Shown here one piece after another: positions 62,616 through 64,000 of a stretch of DNA of 64,000 bases. Position 1 is the stretch's first letter, and every line of letters starts with the position of its first letter. The notes beneath the pieces were generated by a model. The model was given only the letters and a program-made list of their open reading frames with translations, made no database searches and had not been told where the DNA came from. A program made the translations under genes and the position numbers. The stretch spans positions 186,001-250,000 of the forward strand of contig LADS01000061.1 of the NCBI GenBank assembly GCA_000961725.1, given 5' to 3'. The stretch is from Desulfobulbaceae bacterium BRH_c16a. GTDB lineage: Bacteria; Desulfobacterota; Desulfobulbia; Desulfobulbales; Desulfocapsaceae.

Positions 62616-64000
62616 GCATGAACAGAAAAACAAAACACATTCATTTTGTCGGAATCGGCGGCATCGGCATGAGCGGAATCGCCGAACTGCTGCTCAATCT
62701 TGGCTACAAGGTATCCGGTTCCGATCTCAGCTGCTCGGCTATCACCGAGAATCTTGCCCGGCTTGGCGGCATGATCTATCAGGGCCATCGGAGTGAGTGG
62801 ATCGAGGGCGCCAATGTGGTGGTGACTTCGTCGGCGATTTCTCAGAATAACCCGGAAGTCGTCCGGGCCAGGGAAACCAACGTGCCGGTCATCATGCGCG
62901 CCGAGATGCTGGCGGAACTGATGCGGTTGAAAAAATACGGCATTGCCATCGCCGGCAGCCACGGCAAGACCTCGACCACCTCGATGGTGAGCTGGATGCT
63001 GGCCAGCGCCGGTCTGGACCCGACCATTGTCATCGGTGGCAAGGTAGATGCCTTAGGAGGCAACGCCAAGCTCGGGGCCGGCGAATATCTGGTGGCGGAA
63101 GCCGATGAGAGCGACGGCTCGTTTCTGAAGCTCTCGCCGGTGGTGGAGGTGGTTACCAATATCGACCTCGAACACCTCGATTATTACCGGGATCTCGATC
63201 ACATCAAGGCAACGTTTCTCGAGTTTATCGCCAAAATCCCTTTTTACGGCGCGGCGATTGTCTGTCTGGATGACGAAAATATCGCCGACATTCTCCCATC
63301 CATCAAAAAGAGAACGATAACCTACGGGCTTACACCGCAGTCGGATATCTATGGCGATGGGATTGTCTGGGAGGAGGGCAGGATTCATTTCACCGTAAAA
63401 AGCGCGGCCGGTGAACTGGGGAGGATCGATATTGCGCCACCCGGAATGCATAATGTCTATAATGCCCTGGCCGTGGTCTGCGTCGGGCTTGAACTGGAAA
63501 TCCCGTTTACCAAGATAAAGCAGGCTCTCGGCAGTTTTGCCGGTGTGCAACGGCGGATGCAGAAAAAAGGCGAGATCGCCGGAATTACCGTGGTCGACGA
63601 TTACGGCCACCATCCAACCGAGATACGGGCGACTCTTGCGGCGATTAAACGGGCATGGCCGGAGAAAAGGCTGGTCGTCCTGTTTCAACCCCATCGTTAT
63701 TCCCGAACCAAGGCTTTATTTAAAGAATTTCAGACCTGCTTTCATAAGGCAGATTACCTTGTAATGACAGATATATACGCGGCAAGCGAGGAGCCGCTTG
63801 AGGGAGTGACCAGCGAGTGTCTGCTCGAGGCGACCATGAAACACGGTCAGCGTCATACCCGCTATATCGGTAAAGTTGAGGAAGTGGCCGGAGAATTACT
63901 GCCGTTTCTCGAAACAGGCGATCTGGTGCTGACCCTTGGCGCCGGCAATATCGTCAAGGTCGGCGAGGAGTTGCTCGAACTTCTCCACCTGCGGGAGGGC
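62612..64000 (+). CDS. murC: UDP-N-acetylmuramate-L-alanine ligase (C-terminus outside window)
   Basis: 463 codons visible without stop. The N-terminal FVGIGGIGMSGIAELL, ATP loop AGSHGKTSTTSM, EADESDGSFL, and C-terminal DDYGHHPTEI and FQPHRYSRT are typical. It joins L-Ala to UDP-MurNAc. Only the last few residues may be missing. murB, ftsQ and ftsA would be expected to follow. Confidence 0.96.
   Translation, partial: MSMNRKTKHIHFVGIGGIGMSGIAELLLNLGYKVSGSDLSCSAITENLARLGGMIYQGHRSEWIEGANVVVTSSAISQNNPEVVRARETNVPVIMRAEMLAELMRLKKYGIAIAGSHGKTSTTSMVSWMLASAGLDPTIVIGGKVDALGGNAKLGAGEYLVAEADESDGSFLKLSPVVEVVTNIDLEHLDYYRDLDHIKATFLEFIAKIPFYGAAIVCLDDENIADILPSIKKRTITYGLTPQSDIYGDGIVWEEGRIHFTVKSAAGELGRIDIAPPGMHNVYNALAVVCVGLELEIPFTKIKQALGSFAGVQRRMQKKGEIAGITVVDDYGHHPTEIRATLAAIKRAWPEKRLVVLFQPHRYSRTKALFKEFQTCFHKADYLVMTDIYAASEEPLEGVTSECLLEATMKHGQRHTRYIGKVEEVAGELLPFLETGDLVLTLGAGNIVKVGEELLELLHLREG

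Overview
The window reads as a chromosome segment from a Gram-negative, sulfate-reducer-like bacterium, most likely Desulfobacterota of the Desulfobulbales type. This is inferred from a DAP-type peptidoglycan operon with a murE-murF fusion, an in-frame UGA (selenocysteine) gene, and the overall gene style. No rRNA is present, so the taxonomy is an inference.

Layout. (1) 1-7.4 kb, all minus strand: a Chp/Pil-type chemosensory cluster made of a multi-Hpt CheA-like kinase (cut by the window edge), a CheW, a tandem-receiver TPR protein, a periplasmic amino-acid-type binding protein and a PilJ-like MCP. (2) 7.6-12.7 kb: transketolase, the uraA/upp uracil salvage pair and a CBS-domain protein. (3) 12.8-21.2 kb: a cupin protein, a KinB/AlgB-like two-component pair ending in a strong terminator, a GlxA-type regulator with SnoaL-like and isochorismatase-like genes (a small module bounded by near-identical direct repeats), small membrane or secreted proteins and an EamA transporter. 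(4) 21.5-31.7 kb: a complete glycerol regulon, glpR-glpD-glpSTPQ-DUF2160-glpV-glpK, in the order known for the rhizobial glycerol ABC transporter. (5) 32.4-39.4 kb: a degraded prophage (repressor-like gene, truncated IS630 transposase fused into a broken tail gene, tail-tip genes, lipoprotein, DUF1353, lambda R-type endolysin) lying next to the 3' end of a tRNA-Arg(TCG). (6) 39.7-50.9 kb: housekeeping genes (dGTPase, DtxR-type regulator, recN, PP-loop ATPase, dus, CCA-adding enzyme, rlmE, yebC, ruvCAB, panB). A SelW-like selenoprotein gene with an internal TGA sits between the dGTPase and DtxR genes. (7) 52.1-64 kb: the division and cell-wall (dcw) cluster mraZ-rsmH-ftsL-ftsI-murEF-mraY-murD-murG-murC.

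Main points of interest. The selenoprotein at 41005-41247 has a plausible SECIS hairpin right after its TGA. The FtsI homologue in the dcw cluster has lost all three transpeptidase motifs, and ftsW is missing from its usual place between murD and murG, so the usual FtsW/FtsI septal synthase is not encoded here in active form. The two glycerol-transporter ATPases are complementary and degenerate, leaving one canonical and one degenerate ATP site. A ladder of GTGG-type boxes with an exact 10-base period lies in front of mraZ. No CRISPR array, complete insertion sequence or secondary-metabolite cluster was seen.
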